A stretch of 64,000 nucleotides of DNA, from contig NZ_JAKRRY010000015.1 in NCBI RefSeq assembly GCF_026191675.1, positions 1 to 64,000 of the forward strand, given 5' to 3'. Each line of letters begins with the position of its first letter. The first letter of the stretch is position 1. The position numbers and the translations under genes are program-made. The DNA comes from Vibrio qingdaonensis (lineage in GTDB: Bacteria > Pseudomonadota > Gammaproteobacteria > Enterobacterales > Vibrionaceae). The notes under the pieces were generated by a model. It was not told where the DNA came from. It worked only from the letters and a program-made list of their open reading frames with translations, and ran no database searches. Below, in pieces: positions 25,576 through 35,313 of the stretch.

Positions 25576-26205
25576 GTTCATTCTGTACAAACCATCACAT
25601 GTTGTCACCCAAAATAATCGTGAAAAAATCACAGGAAAACACGATGTTTATATTTACTTCGTTTGAATAAAAATAGGAAAAAGAATAGAAAATCTTAGTT
25701 AACAAAGAACTTACAACCAAATCAATGCGTCATCCCGTTTGAATTTCAACATATGCAACCGATATAAAGTTATAAAAAATAAAACATGCATCACAGTTTC
25801 ACATCCTGCTCTCATTTTGTTTCATGCGCACAAGCCATGAATTTACAATCTAATATTCGAAAGTTAAATAAAACACACTGCGTGATATTTAAATATCAAA
25901 TACTAAGGCAGCAATTTATCCACCCAGTAAATACCCAGTATTTACTAGCAGCACAACCCATTCCCCCTAGATATTATGTATTAAACAACAATAACCTAGC
26001 GTTATTCAAACAAGAAATTAAAACTTAACCTGCTGATTTAAAACAAAATAAATACAAATTAGAATTTAAAGAACGGTAGCGGAAAATATTTTTACCACGA
26101 AAAACACTTATGTTTCATATAGTTAATAGTTAAACAAATTACATATACATTGTTAAATTTAAAAATTTGATGTTAATCACTTGTTGAGTTAATTTTTAAC
26201 CCGTA

Positions 26206-26228
26206 GTATTAAAACATATGTTTAATAC
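26206..26228. promoter_or_regulatory. PsrA-type operator in front of psrA-fadE
   Basis: A near-palindrome GTATTAAAAC-ATAT-GTTTAATAC, with the core AAAC-N4-GTTT and one extra A in the left arm. It ends 15 bases before the psrA ATG, suited to autorepression of psrA and of the co-oriented fadE gene. Confidence 0.65.
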
Positions 26229-26243
26229 GAGTGTTTAAATCAC

Positions 26244-26909
26244 ATGGAATATAAAACAGAAACAAGAGACAAAATATTAGACGTCGCAGAGACTTTATTT
26301 ACTAAACATGGTTACAAAGGCACATCCTTACGTACCCTAACCAGTAAAGCAAAGGTTAATGTTGCTTCTGTTAATTATCACTTCGGAGATAAGAAAAGTT
26401 TAATTCGTCAGTTGTTGAATCGTTATTTAAGCGAACTAATGCCCGCCATTCACGATTCGCTTGAGCGTTTAAATCAGCAGGCACACTTCACATTGGAAGA
26501 CGTATTCAAAGCGGTCAAAGGGCCATTATGTTCATTGAATAGCATCAAGCCGAATGGGATGAGTCGCTTCCTGCTGCTACTAAGTAAAGGGTATTCCGAT
26601 ATCCAAGGTCATTTACGCTGGTTCATTCTGACACGATACAAAAAGACATTAGATTTGTTTGTTACATCCGTCCGCGCAAGCTGCGGAGAAATCGATGACG
26701 CAGAGCTATTCTGGCGACTTCATTTCTCGCTCGGTACTTTTATTTTTGCTATCGGCTCTAGCAAAGCGCTCACGGAAATCGCATCCAGCACATTTAATCA
26801 ACATAACGCTGATGCGGAAGCGATTATCGATAGGCTAATCCCCTATTTAGCGGCAGGTATTGTCGCCGAACCGAATGCAACGCTCTCGACCCCTACGCCA
26901 TCAATATAA
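26244..26909 (+). CDS. psrA: TetR-family fatty-acid regulator PsrA
   Basis: A 221-residue TetR regulator. The N-terminal HTH (residues 10-55) reads GTSLRTLTSKAKVNVASVNY followed by HFGDKKSLI, which matches Pseudomonas PsrA (TSLRLITSKAGVNLAAVNYH, from memory), and the C-terminal part keeps DDAELFWRLHFSLG and YLAAGI. PsrA represses beta-oxidation genes and is released by long-chain fatty acids or acyl-CoA; in Pseudomonas it also affects rpoS. Operators of PsrA type lie in front of this gene and phaP. It is followed by fadE after 86 bases. Confidence 0.8.
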   Translation: MEYKTETRDKILDVAETLFTKHGYKGTSLRTLTSKAKVNVASVNYHFGDKKSLIRQLLNRYLSELMPAIHDSLERLNQQAHFTLEDVFKAVKGPLCSLNSIKPNGMSRFLLLLSKGYSDIQGHLRWFILTRYKKTLDLFVTSVRASCGEIDDAELFWRLHFSLGTFIFAIGSSKALTEIASSTFNQHNADAEAIIDRLIPYLAAGIVAEPNATLSTPTPSI

Positions 26910-26995
26910 ATAGAACTTTTACACCGATCACGAGTGACAAAGCTACCGCTCTAATCATTAAACAATGACTCAATTGAACAAAAGGAACAGTACTT

Positions 26996-29278
26996 ATGAG
27001 TTTTATCAGCCAAAAATTAATCAGTGAACCGGCATTTAGCTTGTTTAAAAAAGTACTTCCTCCGCTGTCTGCGACAGAGCGAGAGGCAATGGAAGCCGGT
27101 AGTGTATGGTGGGACGGTGAGCTATTCTCTGGCAACCCTAACTTCAACACACTTCATCAATACCCTACACCGACGTTAACGGAAGAAGAGCAATCTTTTA
27201 TCGATAATGAACTAGAAACGCTGCTTGCGATGCTTGACGATCATAAGATGGTCAAAGAAGATCGCGACCTTCCAGAGGCAGTCTGGGCCTACCTTCGTAA
27301 AGAGCGCTTCTTTTCTTTGATTATTTCCAAAGAATACGGAGGCCGTCATTTCTCTGCACTTGCCAACTCGACCATCGTTGCCAAGATCGCCTCACGTAGC
27401 ATGAACGCCGCCATCACCGTAATGGTACCTAACTCACTCGGACCCGGTGAACTGCTTTCACACTATGGAACACAAGAACAAAAAGATTATTGGTTGCCAC
27501 GCCTTGCTGATGGAACCGATACGCCATGTTTTGCTCTAACTGGCCCAGAAGCGGGCTCAGACGCTGGCGGGATACCAGATACCGGTAAGGTTTGCTATGG
27601 CATGCACGAAGGCAAAGAAGTGCTGGGTATTCGCTTAAGCTGGAATAAACGCTACATCACCTTAGCACCGATTGCGACGGTGATGGGCCTCGCGTTTAAG
27701 CTTGAAGATCCCGACCAACTGCTAGGTGATAAGAAAAATATCGGCATTACGTGCGCCTTAGTACCAAGCGATCACGAGGGCGTCATTATCGGTGAACGCC
27801 ATGATCCTATGCATCTCGCATTCATGAACGGCACCATTCGCGGCAACGATGTCTTTATCCCTATGGATTGGCTGATTGGTGGTGCCAATTACGCCGGACG
27901 TGGTTGGCGTATGCTGGTGGAGTGTTTGTCAGCAGGTCGTGGTATTTCTCTACCCGCGCTGGGGACGGCTGTCGGCCATTTAACCGCGAGAACCACGGGT
28001 GCTTATGCTTACGTACGTAAACAATTTGGCATGTCTATTGGTAAATTTGAAGGTGTCGCTGAGGCCATGGGGCGCATTGGAGGCATGACATACTTGCTAG
28101 AAGCCAATCGCACACTAACGACTACCTCACTTGATATGGGTGAAACTCCGGGAATCGTCACCGCCATTGCTAAATATCATATGACTGAGATCTCTCGGAC
28201 TATTCTTAACGACTCAATGGACATTCACGCGGGTCGCGCAATTCAGTGTGGTCCAATGAACTACCTTGCTTCCGCTTACATGTTCATGCCTGTCTCTATT
28301 ACCGTTGAGGGGGCGAACATTCTAACTCGTAACCTTATGATCTTTGGACAAGGCGCGACCCGCTGTCACCCTTACGTCCTACAAGAGATGGAGGCTGCTG
28401 CGAATCCAAATCATGCAGAAGGCGCAAAAGCATTCGACAATTTGTTGTTTAAACATATTGGTCATGCCACAAAGAACTCCATTGGTGGCTTGTTTGCTGC
28501 GCTAACGGGTTCAGCCTTTACTTCATCACCGATTTCAGGCGAAACCGCACGTCATTACAAGAGTCTGAAACGTCTGAGTAAAGCACTTGCAGTGAGTGCC
28601 GATTTCGCCATGCTCACACTTGGCGGCGAACTTAAGCGCAAAGAATTAATTTCTGCTCGACTAGGTGATGGACTGGCGTATCTCTACATGGCGTCAGCTG
28701 TATTGAAAAAGTTTCATGATGAAGGCCAGCCTGCTGCCGATCTTGATTACGTGCATTACGCCGCCGAGCATTGCTTTTACCACGCGGCAAAGTCTCTCAA
28801 TGAGGCGTATCGCAACTTCCCAAGTGGCTTTGCTGGGAAAACACTTAAGGCGCTGCTTTTCCCACTAGGCAACCACTTTAAGCAACCGGATGATAGCCTA
28901 AGCCTCAGAATTGCCGAAAAACTCATGGTGCCGAGTGAAGACCGCGACCGCCTAACACACCTGTGTTACATCGGAGACCATGACGACGACAATGTCGGCA
29001 TCATGGAGCGTGCATTCGTCGCCATGTATGACATTCGAGATCTAGAGAAGAAGCTCTTTAAAGGGGTTAAGGCAGGCAAAGTGGCGAAGAAAGGTATTCT
29101 TGCAGACCGCCTACAACAAGCCCTAAAAGCGGATGTTTTAACGCAAGCTGAAGTGGATAAGATTGTTGCAGCTGATGCGCTTCGTTATCGTGCAATTCAA
29201 GTGGATCACTTTAGCCACGATATGAAAGAGACGTTAACCAACCAACCTGACACGCCAAACCTTACGCATGTCGCATAA
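26996..29278 (+). CDS. fadE: Acyl-CoA dehydrogenase, FadE type
   Basis: A 760-residue acyl-CoA dehydrogenase that introduces the first double bond of beta-oxidation (acyl-CoA to trans-2-enoyl-CoA). The FAD-binding region is marked by CFALTGPEAGSDAGGIPD (about residues 178-195) and KRYITLAPIATVMGL; the C-terminal half (450-760) is the DUF1974-like extension typical of gamma-proteobacterial FadE. At 760 residues it is somewhat shorter than E. coli FadE (about 815), lacking an N-terminal membrane stretch. It provides the enoyl-CoA that PhaJ uses, and probably shares a transcript with psrA. Confidence 0.85.
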   Translation: MSFISQKLISEPAFSLFKKVLPPLSATEREAMEAGSVWWDGELFSGNPNFNTLHQYPTPTLTEEEQSFIDNELETLLAMLDDHKMVKEDRDLPEAVWAYLRKERFFSLIISKEYGGRHFSALANSTIVAKIASRSMNAAITVMVPNSLGPGELLSHYGTQEQKDYWLPRLADGTDTPCFALTGPEAGSDAGGIPDTGKVCYGMHEGKEVLGIRLSWNKRYITLAPIATVMGLAFKLEDPDQLLGDKKNIGITCALVPSDHEGVIIGERHDPMHLAFMNGTIRGNDVFIPMDWLIGGANYAGRGWRMLVECLSAGRGISLPALGTAVGHLTARTTGAYAYVRKQFGMSIGKFEGVAEAMGRIGGMTYLLEANRTLTTTSLDMGETPGIVTAIAKYHMTEISRTILNDSMDIHAGRAIQCGPMNYLASAYMFMPVSITVEGANILTRNLMIFGQGATRCHPYVLQEMEAAANPNHAEGAKAFDNLLFKHIGHATKNSIGGLFAALTGSAFTSSPISGETARHYKSLKRLSKALAVSADFAMLTLGGELKRKELISARLGDGLAYLYMASAVLKKFHDEGQPAADLDYVHYAAEHCFYHAAKSLNEAYRNFPSGFAGKTLKALLFPLGNHFKQPDDSLSLRIAEKLMVPSEDRDRLTHLCYIGDHDDDNVGIMERAFVAMYDIRDLEKKLFKGVKAGKVAKKGILADRLQQALKADVLTQAEVDKIVAADALRYRAIQVDHFSHDMKETLTNQPDTPNLTHVA

Positions 29279-29824
29279 ATAATGTGGTCACGCTCAAGTT
29301 AGCTTGAGTAATTACCTCCCCTATCCCCAGTGCAGACTCATCGTCTCTCTGGGGATTTTTATGGCACGTTCAAACAAAACCAAGACGACATCCTGGCATT
29401 GCTTGCCGAAACCCTTGCACCATTTAGACAAAAAACAACCGCTATCATTTCGGTGACCAATACATGCCTTTATAAAAAACTCGCGCTATTGTGCCGAAAC
29501 TTTGGCCTATTTCTTTCATTAAAACACAAAAAATATAGAGGTAAGACCAGCTAACGATCTTGAGTCGCGCCAATACCTGATCTTTCCTTGACCACCGTCA
29601 GCTCAAGCTTGTGGCGTATTTTTTACTTTTCACTACTCATTTTGTGCTTACACTTAATACGTCGCTTACAAATACGCGGGGATGATTATTTCAATAATCA
29701 TCATCTGTAATAAAAATAAAAAGTAACACCAAGTGAGTAAATTCAAACAAAAATTATCACTTTAATAAATAGTTCTCTATTTCATACATAGAGACTCAGC
29801 CGCTCAATAACAAAAGGAAGCTCC
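29279..29824. other. Intergenic region after fadE
   Basis: About 545 bases. It contains the fadE terminator and, near the next gene, a single PsrA half-site TTCAAAC at about 29740. The open frame 29330-29554 begins inside the terminator stem and lacks a ribosome site, so I do not count it as a gene. Confidence 0.4.
29324..29360 (+). terminator. Terminator after fadE
   Basis: TCCCCAG (29324-29330) pairs with CTGGGGA (29349-29355), with inner AGAC/GTCT pairing, followed by ATTTTT. It lies 45 bases after the fadE stop codon. Confidence 0.8.
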
Positions 29825-30586
29825 ATGAATATTAAAGATTCCGTTGTCGTCATCACAGGTGGCGCCCAAGGCCTCGGTTTTGCCACTGCTAACATGCTCT
29901 CCAAAGCAGGTGCTCACATTGCCATCATTGATAGCAATGAAGAACAACTGGTCTCTGCTGCTGCAGACCTGCAAGCGAATGGGACACAAATAGGCACCTA
30001 CTGCGCGAACATTACCGACGAGACAGCAACAATTAATGTGTTTGAGCAAATAGTAAAAGACTTTAGTAAAGTGAATGTCTTAATCAACAATGCTGGCATC
30101 TTAAGAGATGGCTTAATGGTAAAAGCGAAAGATGGCGAGATACTGGATGAAATGTCCTTAGATCAATTTAATGCCGTCATTAACGTCAACCTTAGCGGGA
30201 CGTTTTTATGTGGTCGAGAAGCCGCAAAAGCTATGATTCGCTCTAACCAACCTGGTGTTATCATCAATATTTCTTCAGTGGCTCGCGACGGGAATATGGG
30301 ACAAAGTAACTATAGCGCAGCAAAAGCGGGCGTAGCATCTTTAGCGATGGTTTGGGCTAAAGAACTGTCCCGTTACAACATTCGCGCCGCGGCTATCGCG
30401 CCTGGCGCTTGTTACAGCGCTATGACTGCGTCTATGAAGCCAGAAGCGCTCAGCAGACTTGAACAAATGGCTCCCGTTAAACGCCTTGGGCAAGATGTCG
30501 AAATAGCGAAATCCGCACAATTCATCATCGAGAATGATTTCTATAACGGTAAGGTTTTGGCTGTCGATGGGGGGCTTGTACTGTAA
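29825..30586 (+). CDS. FabG-like short-chain dehydrogenase/reductase
   Basis: A 253-residue SDR of the 3-oxoacyl-ACP/CoA reductase type. Rossmann motif TGGAQGLG (residues 11-18), NNAG (about 90-93), catalytic Ser in NISSVARDG and Tyr-x-x-x-Lys in NYSAAKAGV. It ends with LAVDGGLVL, like FabG. In this locus it could reduce acetoacetyl-CoA to R-3-hydroxybutyryl-CoA (PhaB activity), or oxidise hydroxyacyl-CoA; the sequence cannot decide. AAAGGAAG precedes the ATG. It is monocistronic with a terminator 40 bases downstream. Confidence 0.8.
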   Translation: MNIKDSVVVITGGAQGLGFATANMLSKAGAHIAIIDSNEEQLVSAAADLQANGTQIGTYCANITDETATINVFEQIVKDFSKVNVLINNAGILRDGLMVKAKDGEILDEMSLDQFNAVINVNLSGTFLCGREAAKAMIRSNQPGVIINISSVARDGNMGQSNYSAAKAGVASLAMVWAKELSRYNIRAAAIAPGACYSAMTASMKPEALSRLEQMAPVKRLGQDVEIAKSAQFIIENDFYNGKVLAVDGGLVL

Positions 30587-30624
30587 TACTTTTAGTAAAC
30601 AAGCAGAGCCTCATCTGACTTCAC

Positions 30625-30659
30625 AAGGCAAGGTGATCGCGTTTGATTCACCTTGCCTT
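30625..30659 (+). terminator. Terminator after the FabG-like gene
   Basis: Perfect 12-bp stem AAGGCAAGGTGA (30625-30636) with TCACCTTGCCTT (30648-30659) and an 11-base loop. The T tract is short. Confidence 0.7.
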
Positions 30660-30891
30660 AGACTCCTCTGAACCACGACCCGACACCGCTACACGGGTTT
30701 AATGCTCGTTCAATAGTTAAGCAACCTGCTCACCATTCCATCAAGCACAAATAAAACTAACGCTTTGGATTAGAAATTGTCGTGCTCACACCCCACACAA
30801 TACGGCCACATCTCAATATGTAACATATCGTGTCTGTTACTCTACAGTCAGTTTTATAAACTAGTTTTTATTAACAGTTAAGGGTTTTATT

Positions 30892-32376
30892 ATGTGGAAT
30901 AAACTAAATAAGTCCATGATGTTCTGTCAGATGATGTTTGGTCTGTCGTTCTATGGTGTCATGGTTATCCTCACGCGATTTTTCTTAGAAAACTTGGGTT
31001 ACAGCGAAGCTGACACCATGATGGTAGTTGGGGCATTTTCATCAATTGGCCCTCTCTTTGCTATTGCCGGTGGATTTATTGCCGATAAGTTCTTAGGGGC
31101 ATATCGCTCGCTTAGCATCGCCTATTTCGGGTTTAGTGCTGGTTACGTTCTATTAGTACTTGGCGCGTCTACCATCAACGTTCCAATGAGTTTGGCTGGT
31201 ATTGCTCTCGCCAGTTATGCACGTGGCTTAATGTCCCCTTCTTATCCAAGCCTTTATAAGCGCACGTTCAAAAGCCAAGAAGATTTTGAGAACGGCTACC
31301 CAGTAAACTATTCTGTGAACAATGTTGGTGCACTTCTCGGCCAGTACTTATTCCCTATGTTTGTCCTTGTTATTGGGTTTTACGGTAGCTTCCTATTGTC
31401 AGGATTGCTTGCCTTCGCCGCTTTTTGCATGCTTATTCTCTTCCGAAAACAGCTTCAAGGCGTTGGTGCAGACATCGATCAGGCTGCAGTTTCAACTAAA
31501 AACTGGATACTTTTTGCCATCACCTCACTTGCCATGATCGGTATGGTATTTTTCATGTTCTCTAACATGGATATTGGTAAAAATATCGTTTATGCCATTG
31601 GGCTCGCGGCCATTGGCTACTTCATCTCGTTGATGCTAAAAGCGGAAAAAGCCGACAGTTTGCGTATGGGTACCATTCTTATCGTCACGGCGCTGACTAC
31701 TGCATTTTTTGTCTATTATGGTCAAATGATGACATCTATGACCATGGTAACGATCAACACCATGCGTGGCGATTTATTCGGTCTGATCCCAATTGCGCCA
31801 GAAGCCTCCATGTCAATGAACCCGCTATGGTGCATCGTCGCAGGCCCAGTGATTGCAGGTACGTTTTCTAGTTTAGAAAAGCGTAACATTCACTTTACCA
31901 CTGCTACAAAGATAGGGTTTTCCTTTATCTTGACCGCTATCGCCTTTGGTATTCTGGCGTTCGCAGTGAAGAACATTGGTGAGAGTGTCGTCATTCGACC
32001 AGAAGTGTTCTTAGTGATTCACTTCTTCCAAGCCTTTGCTGAAGTCATTGTGGGCTCGCTTGTTGTGGCGTTTATCTTATCTGTTGCACCAAAGCACATT
32101 GAGAACTTTTCCGTCAGCTTATTTTCAGTTGCGATTGCCTTATCTGGCATTGTTGGCGCAGTATTCTCCACGTCAATTGCAGCGGAGAAAGGACAAGAAA
32201 TTACTCAAGAGTTTGTACAGCAAGTGTATGGTGGTTACTTTTCATTACTGACTGTATTAGCAGTTGTCATGGTGTTGGTGGCATTTATTGCCTCAATTGC
32301 GATTCGCAAAATGTTGGCGGCCGCCGATCAATCAAAACCTCAACAAAACATGGAGCTTAATGACGCTGAAAGCTAA
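30892..32376 (+). CDS. POT/PTR-family proton-dependent oligopeptide transporter
   Basis: A 494-residue inner-membrane transporter with about 12-14 hydrophobic segments. Family features include the N-terminal FYGVMVILTRFFLENLGYSE, the loop GGFIADKFLGAYRSLSIAYF with the MFS-type D-x-x-x-G-x-R/K pattern, and the PTR-like NYSVNNVGALLGQYLFP. These proteins take up di- and tripeptides with protons. An ATG at 30892 follows a TTAAGGG ribosome site. A strong terminator lies 30 bases downstream. Confidence 0.8.
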   Translation: MWNKLNKSMMFCQMMFGLSFYGVMVILTRFFLENLGYSEADTMMVVGAFSSIGPLFAIAGGFIADKFLGAYRSLSIAYFGFSAGYVLLVLGASTINVPMSLAGIALASYARGLMSPSYPSLYKRTFKSQEDFENGYPVNYSVNNVGALLGQYLFPMFVLVIGFYGSFLLSGLLAFAAFCMLILFRKQLQGVGADIDQAAVSTKNWILFAITSLAMIGMVFFMFSNMDIGKNIVYAIGLAAIGYFISLMLKAEKADSLRMGTILIVTALTTAFFVYYGQMMTSMTMVTINTMRGDLFGLIPIAPEASMSMNPLWCIVAGPVIAGTFSSLEKRNIHFTTATKIGFSFILTAIAFGILAFAVKNIGESVVIRPEVFLVIHFFQAFAEVIVGSLVVAFILSVAPKHIENFSVSLFSVAIALSGIVGAVFSTSIAAEKGQEITQEFVQQVYGGYFSLLTVLAVVMVLVAFIASIAIRKMLAAADQSKPQQNMELNDAES

Positions 32377-32408
32377 CTAATACAGTATTCAACATCATAG
32401 ACTGCTCA

Positions 32409-32439
32409 AAAGCCCCCGCGTGAATCACGTAGGGGCTTT
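32409..32439 (+). terminator. Terminator after the POT transporter
   Basis: AAAGCCCC (32409-32416) pairs with GGGGCTTT (32432-32439), with an inner CGTG/CACG stem, then AT-rich sequence. Confidence 0.85.
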
Positions 32440-32518
32440 ATCATTTCAGTTACGCCTCACCTAAATGATGTCAATTAGGCAACGTATTAGGGGGATTGAG
32501 TCGCTTACTGCATACGTG

Positions 32519-32550
32519 CTAGTTTCTAGGTTCTGGTTTCTAGGTTCTAC
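32519..32550. repeat. Degenerate copy of the AAACTAG-type repeat
   Basis: On the minus strand this reads GAACCTAGAAAC CAGAACCTAGAAAC TAG, a 14-bp unit built of two related heptamers. It is a relative of the perfect AAACTAG array at 9653-9708, again just between two genes. Confidence 0.7.
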
Positions 32551-32553
32551 ACA

Positions 32554-35085
32554 CTAAATAAACAAACGTTCTGGCCTTTGGGGCTTACTGAATAAATAGC
32601 CCTGACCGTATTCGCAGCCTTTTTGTTTTAAATATTCAGATTGCTGTGAGCTTTCTACCCCTTCAGCAACGACTTTAAGGCATAGCGCCTGCCCCATTGC
32701 TACAATGGCATTTACAATGGCATTACTGTCATTATTGTCTGGCACGTCTTTTACAAATGATTGATCTATTTTAAGTTTGTTAATGGGTAAACCTTTTAAA
32801 TAAGACAATGACGAATAACCCGTGCCAAAATCATCAAGTGAAATCTCTATCCCCAATGAACTCAACTGCTCCAATGTTGCAATCGCTTTCTCTGGGTTAA
32901 ACAGTAAAAATGTCTCGGTAATTTCAATATCGAGTCGCTTCGCTGGAAAACCGGTTTCCTCTAATACTGCTTCAAGCACAGGAAAAAAATCTGAATTTTG
33001 TAGTTGTAATGCAGACACATTGACAGCGATACGGCCAAAATCCCGACCTTCAGCCAACCAGCGATTGCCCTGAAGGCAAGACTCTCTTAGCACCCAAGCA
33101 CCAATTTTTTGAATTAAACCTGTTTTCTCGGCAATCGGGATAAAGCTACTCGGCGGGATAAGACCTAAATCAGGATGTTGCCACCGGAGCAGAGCTTCCA
33201 CGCCAATTAAGCGATTATCCGCAAGTGAGTATTGAGGCTGATAAACCAAGTAGAACTGATTCTTTTCCAACGCCTCATGGAGTGCAGATTGAATCCGAAC
33301 GTGTAGTACCGAACTTTTCGTCAGATCCGGAGAGTAGAATGCATACCCATTGCGTCCATTCTTTTTCGCAAGGTACATCGCCGTATCGGCATTCTTTAAC
33401 AAAGTTTCGCTGTCGTGGCCATCTTTAGGATATAAGGCGACTCCGATACTCGCAGAGACTCTTAGTGACTCGTTTTGGTCGAATACAAATGATGAGTTAA
33501 ACACCCCCATAATACCATCAATCGTATCAAGGAGTTCAGCCTCAGAATTAAAGTCGGATAATACAACGACAAACTCGTCACCACCAAGACGAGCAATATT
33601 CGCTCGATGTTCGAGTACTGTATTCAACCTCTGGGCAACCTGCTCTAACAACTGGTCACCGTATAAATGCCCTTTGCTATCATTGATATGCTTAAAGTGG
33701 TCTAAGTCTAGAAACAAAGTAGCAAATGACTTGTGATACTTACGCCCTAGGTCAATATGCTGCTCCAATAGACTACTTAGATGAGCACGATTGGGTAAAT
33801 TGGTCAATGGGTCGTAGAACGCCATTCTTCGCAAGCTCTCTTCATCCGCCTTTTGATCTGAGATATCTTCAAACACACAAATATGATGCATTAACGTATT
33901 GTCTTCATCCTTTAGGACACTGATTGTTGTCATTTGAGGATAAATCGAGCCATCTTTTTTGCGGTTGATAAACTCACCCCGCCATTGACCATCCGTCATC
34001 AACTTTTCCCATAAACCTTGATAGAACGTGATGTCATGGTGGCCAGATTGAAGAAAACGGGGATTCATGCCAATGACATCCGACAATTCATAGCCCGTAA
34101 TGCGGACGAAGGCGCTATTGACATCCAAAATGTTGCCAACGTCGTCGGTAATAAACATACCTTCCTGGAAATTATTAAAAATCTCTGATGTCACCGATAG
34201 CCAAGTTTCAACAACCTTACGACGAGTGACGTTGCGAGTCATACCCAACACCCCTACCAATGAACCGCTGTTATCTCGGATGGGGGATTTTATTGTCTCC
34301 AACCAGATTTTATTTTGCTGTTCATCTAGCACAGGACATTCTTCGATGGTGACTTGTTGATCCGCGTCTATCACGGTTTTATCAGCGGTAATATACTGTT
34401 CTGCACGCTCGGACTCAAATAACTCTTCATCCGTTTTCCCGTGAACTTGAGCGCAACTGTAGTCCCATGCTTTTTCTACACTATGATTGATCATGACATA
34501 ACGACCATCGGCATTTTTGACCCATGTATGATCGTCTAGCGCATCAATAAATTCCTGTAAGGTGGGGACTCGGCTCGACGCTATCTCGGCATCTATTGAA
34601 ATGCCTTGCTTCTTCACAGTTACTTCATTGGAACTATTTTTCTGCGCACGAACATACATATCAAAACTGACTTGCCCAGCAACAGACGCCATCAAATGCT
34701 GTGGCTTACCATGCTGTGAATTACTATGCTGTGGATCATAGCTATGCGGCAAACAACTATGGTGTGGAGTGGCTGGGGACAGCGCGAGCACCGCTGAAAG
34801 CTGATCGTCGCCACCCCATATAGGCGCGAGGTATAGGGTTGTACTAGCTTTGGTTTTAACCAATACGTCAAGGTGAGGAAAGCGAAATTCTCGAAGAGTC
34901 GCTAACAACATGTCGTCGTCGACACCATTGTCTGTTGCCGATACGTTACACTCACAAAAACACGACCAGTTCATTGACCTATCTAATATCAATAATCGAC
35001 CATTAGATTGTGTCGCCAGACAAAGTTGTTCTAAAGAAGATTGCCAACTAATCTTGAGTTCGGGTGATAGCGTCGCACAGTACAT
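32554..35085 (-). CDS. PAS-PAS-GGDEF-EAL cyclic-di-GMP enzyme
   Basis: An 843-residue signalling protein without transmembrane segments, so cytoplasmic. Domains: an uncharacterised N-terminal part (1-170), PAS (about 175-290), PAS with PAC (296-415), GGDEF (420-585) and EAL (600-840). The GGDEF motif is intact (ARLGGDEF at 498-505), and so is the EAL signature (GVEALLRWQHP, 628-638) with DDFGTGYSSLSYL and KIDQSFV; both synthesis and breakdown of c-di-GMP are possible. The second PAS has GNILDVNSAFVRITGY, typical of redox or ligand-sensing PAS. The N-terminal 170 residues contain a Ser/His-rich stretch around 106-130. Confidence 0.9.
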   Translation of the reverse strand: MYCATLSPELKISWQSSLEQLCLATQSNGRLLILDRSMNWSCFCECNVSATDNGVDDDMLLATLREFRFPHLDVLVKTKASTTLYLAPIWGGDDQLSAVLALSPATPHHSCLPHSYDPQHSNSQHGKPQHLMASVAGQVSFDMYVRAQKNSSNEVTVKKQGISIDAEIASSRVPTLQEFIDALDDHTWVKNADGRYVMINHSVEKAWDYSCAQVHGKTDEELFESERAEQYITADKTVIDADQQVTIEECPVLDEQQNKIWLETIKSPIRDNSGSLVGVLGMTRNVTRRKVVETWLSVTSEIFNNFQEGMFITDDVGNILDVNSAFVRITGYELSDVIGMNPRFLQSGHHDITFYQGLWEKLMTDGQWRGEFINRKKDGSIYPQMTTISVLKDEDNTLMHHICVFEDISDQKADEESLRRMAFYDPLTNLPNRAHLSSLLEQHIDLGRKYHKSFATLFLDLDHFKHINDSKGHLYGDQLLEQVAQRLNTVLEHRANIARLGGDEFVVVLSDFNSEAELLDTIDGIMGVFNSSFVFDQNESLRVSASIGVALYPKDGHDSETLLKNADTAMYLAKKNGRNGYAFYSPDLTKSSVLHVRIQSALHEALEKNQFYLVYQPQYSLADNRLIGVEALLRWQHPDLGLIPPSSFIPIAEKTGLIQKIGAWVLRESCLQGNRWLAEGRDFGRIAVNVSALQLQNSDFFPVLEAVLEETGFPAKRLDIEITETFLLFNPEKAIATLEQLSSLGIEISLDDFGTGYSSLSYLKGLPINKLKIDQSFVKDVPDNNDSNAIVNAIVAMGQALCLKVVAEGVESSQQSEYLKQKGCEYGQGYLFSKPQRPERLFI

Positions 35086-35195
35086 GAGTTAATAGACCAA
35101 GAGCAGGGCTGCGTATTTGCCCTTTATTCATTTAATGATCGGACTATCCTACTCAATACAACACAAAATGCCAAAGTAACCCGCTCCAATTAGTG

Positions 35196-35223
35196 AACTA
35201 ACCGACAGCAATACGGGTTAGTT
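35196..35223 (-). terminator. Possible terminator of the cbb3 operon
   Basis: AACTAACC (35196-35203) pairs with GGTTAGTT (35216-35223) about 100 bases beyond the stop of the fused ccoP gene. No clear T tract follows on the minus strand, so this is tentative. Confidence 0.4.
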
Positions 35224-35313
35224 CTTAGTCAAATAATGGCTCAGCATGCGGTCCACATCGTACCATCATGCCGTTCGTGATCCTCTTTCTTCGTCAGTCG
35301 GCTTCAATCAATA

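Larger units (their letters stand above)
25466..26243. other. AT-rich divergent control region between phaP and psrA
   Basis: A 778-base, strongly AT-rich gap. It holds a perfect PsrA-type palindrome near phaP, a second close to psrA, and single CGTTTGAAT copies at 25565-25573 (inside the palindrome), 25670-25678 and 25736-25744. I find no supportable gene in it: the one open frame, at 25786-26028, has no ribosome site and unusual composition. Confidence 0.55.

Noticed and set aside
25786-26028. 80-residue ORF in the phaP-psrA gap
   Set aside because: No ribosome site, odd composition, and it lies in AT-rich promoter DNA between two operators.
29330-29554. 74-residue ORF after fadE
   Set aside because: Its start codon lies inside the terminator stem, and it has no ribosome site.
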